NCBI GenBank assembly: GCA_021018815.1
Contig: JAITYX010000030.1
Location: 3,797,001-3,861,000 of the forward strand
Origin: Talinum fruticosum
Taxonomy: Eukaryota > Streptophyta > Magnoliopsida > Caryophyllales > Talinaceae
DNA length: 64,000 nucleotides
Direction: 5' to 3'
Shown here piece after piece: positions 63,786-64,000 of the stretch. Position numbers and translations under genes: made by a program. Position 1 is the first letter of the stretch. The number at the start of each line of letters is the position of its first letter. The notes below the pieces were generated by a model, which did not search any database, was not told the origin of the DNA, and was given only the letters and a program-made list of their open reading frames with translations.

Positions 63786-64000
63786 TTCTGTACCCTCTTT
63801 CTCTCTCTCTCTCAGCCCTTTTTGATGTTATTCTCTAAACTTGTATCAGAGATTGAGAGCTGTAATTGTATGGACAGTGGTGAATTTATTTGAGCACATC
63901 TGGTGATGATTTTGATTTGAGGGGTTGTCATTCATTTTGTTGTACAGTATTACTTTGTTGAATATTTGTCTTGATTTACTGGTAGTCCTTTGTTGGAATA
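63786..64000 (+). other. 3' UTR of the 58-aa gene
   Basis: CT-rich then T-rich sequence following the TAA at 63783-63785, as expected of a 3' UTR. Nothing else is visible before the end of the window. Confidence 0.5.

Overview
The window is nuclear DNA of a flowering plant. It carries the CP29 antenna protein of photosystem II, an RdDM-type CLASSY remodeler, a novel-plant-SNARE and an RLCK-VII kinase. GT-AG introns range from about 90 bp to about 2.4 kb. Spacers are AT-rich and hold CT/GA microsatellites, non-LTR retrotransposon debris and MITE-like elements. The base composition does not look like a grass. I cannot name the species.

Layout, left to right: LHCB4/CP29 (+, 0.87-1.90 kb); tRNA-Ser(AGA) (-, 2.2 kb); a BED/DUF659/hAT-dimerisation gene A (-, 3.0-5.9 kb); a TE-rich block with two TIR elements and a LINE relic (8.1-12.8 kb); a paralogous DUF659/hAT gene B (+, 15.1-17.8 kb); a CCDC97 homologue (+, 19.2-23.0 kb); casein kinase 2 beta (+, 25.2-30.1 kb); a membrane-anchored MORN-repeat protein (+, 33.9-36.4 kb); an RNase-H-domain relic (-, 37.9 kb); a CLSY3/4-like SNF2 protein (-, 38.8-43.8 kb); NPSN11-like Qb-SNARE (+, 49.1-56.0 kb); a myristoylation-motif RLCK-VII kinase (+, 58.8-61.7 kb); and a 58-aa single-pass protein (+, 63.5-63.8 kb). 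These are independent housekeeping, signalling and chromatin genes. They do not form a cluster or pathway, and I see no operon-like or biosynthetic grouping.

The strongest unexpected signal is technical or evolutionary. Seven of the ten protein genes are broken in frame. In six of them the break is one or more single-base changes, almost all located in a short mononucleotide run (C4, A4, T6, G4, AAAA). Adding or removing one base at each run makes the spliced coding length an exact multiple of three and joins conserved family motifs on both sides. Essential single-function genes such as CK2 beta and NPSN are affected while all their splice sites are intact. I therefore read most of these breaks as uncorrected homopolymer errors of a long-read assembly rather than pseudogenes. 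The LHCB4 break differs: 14 bases are missing in transmembrane helix C.

Other points worth a second look are the inverted pair of DUF659/hAT genes, in which gene B has an extra 91-bp intron flanked by a 7-bp direct repeat; a 96-bp tandem duplication of the SNARE membrane-anchor exon; a hydrophobic upstream ORF before the kinase; an antisense ORF inside the kinase intron; and short interstitial telomere-like tracts of two different types. I found no clearly new biological system.
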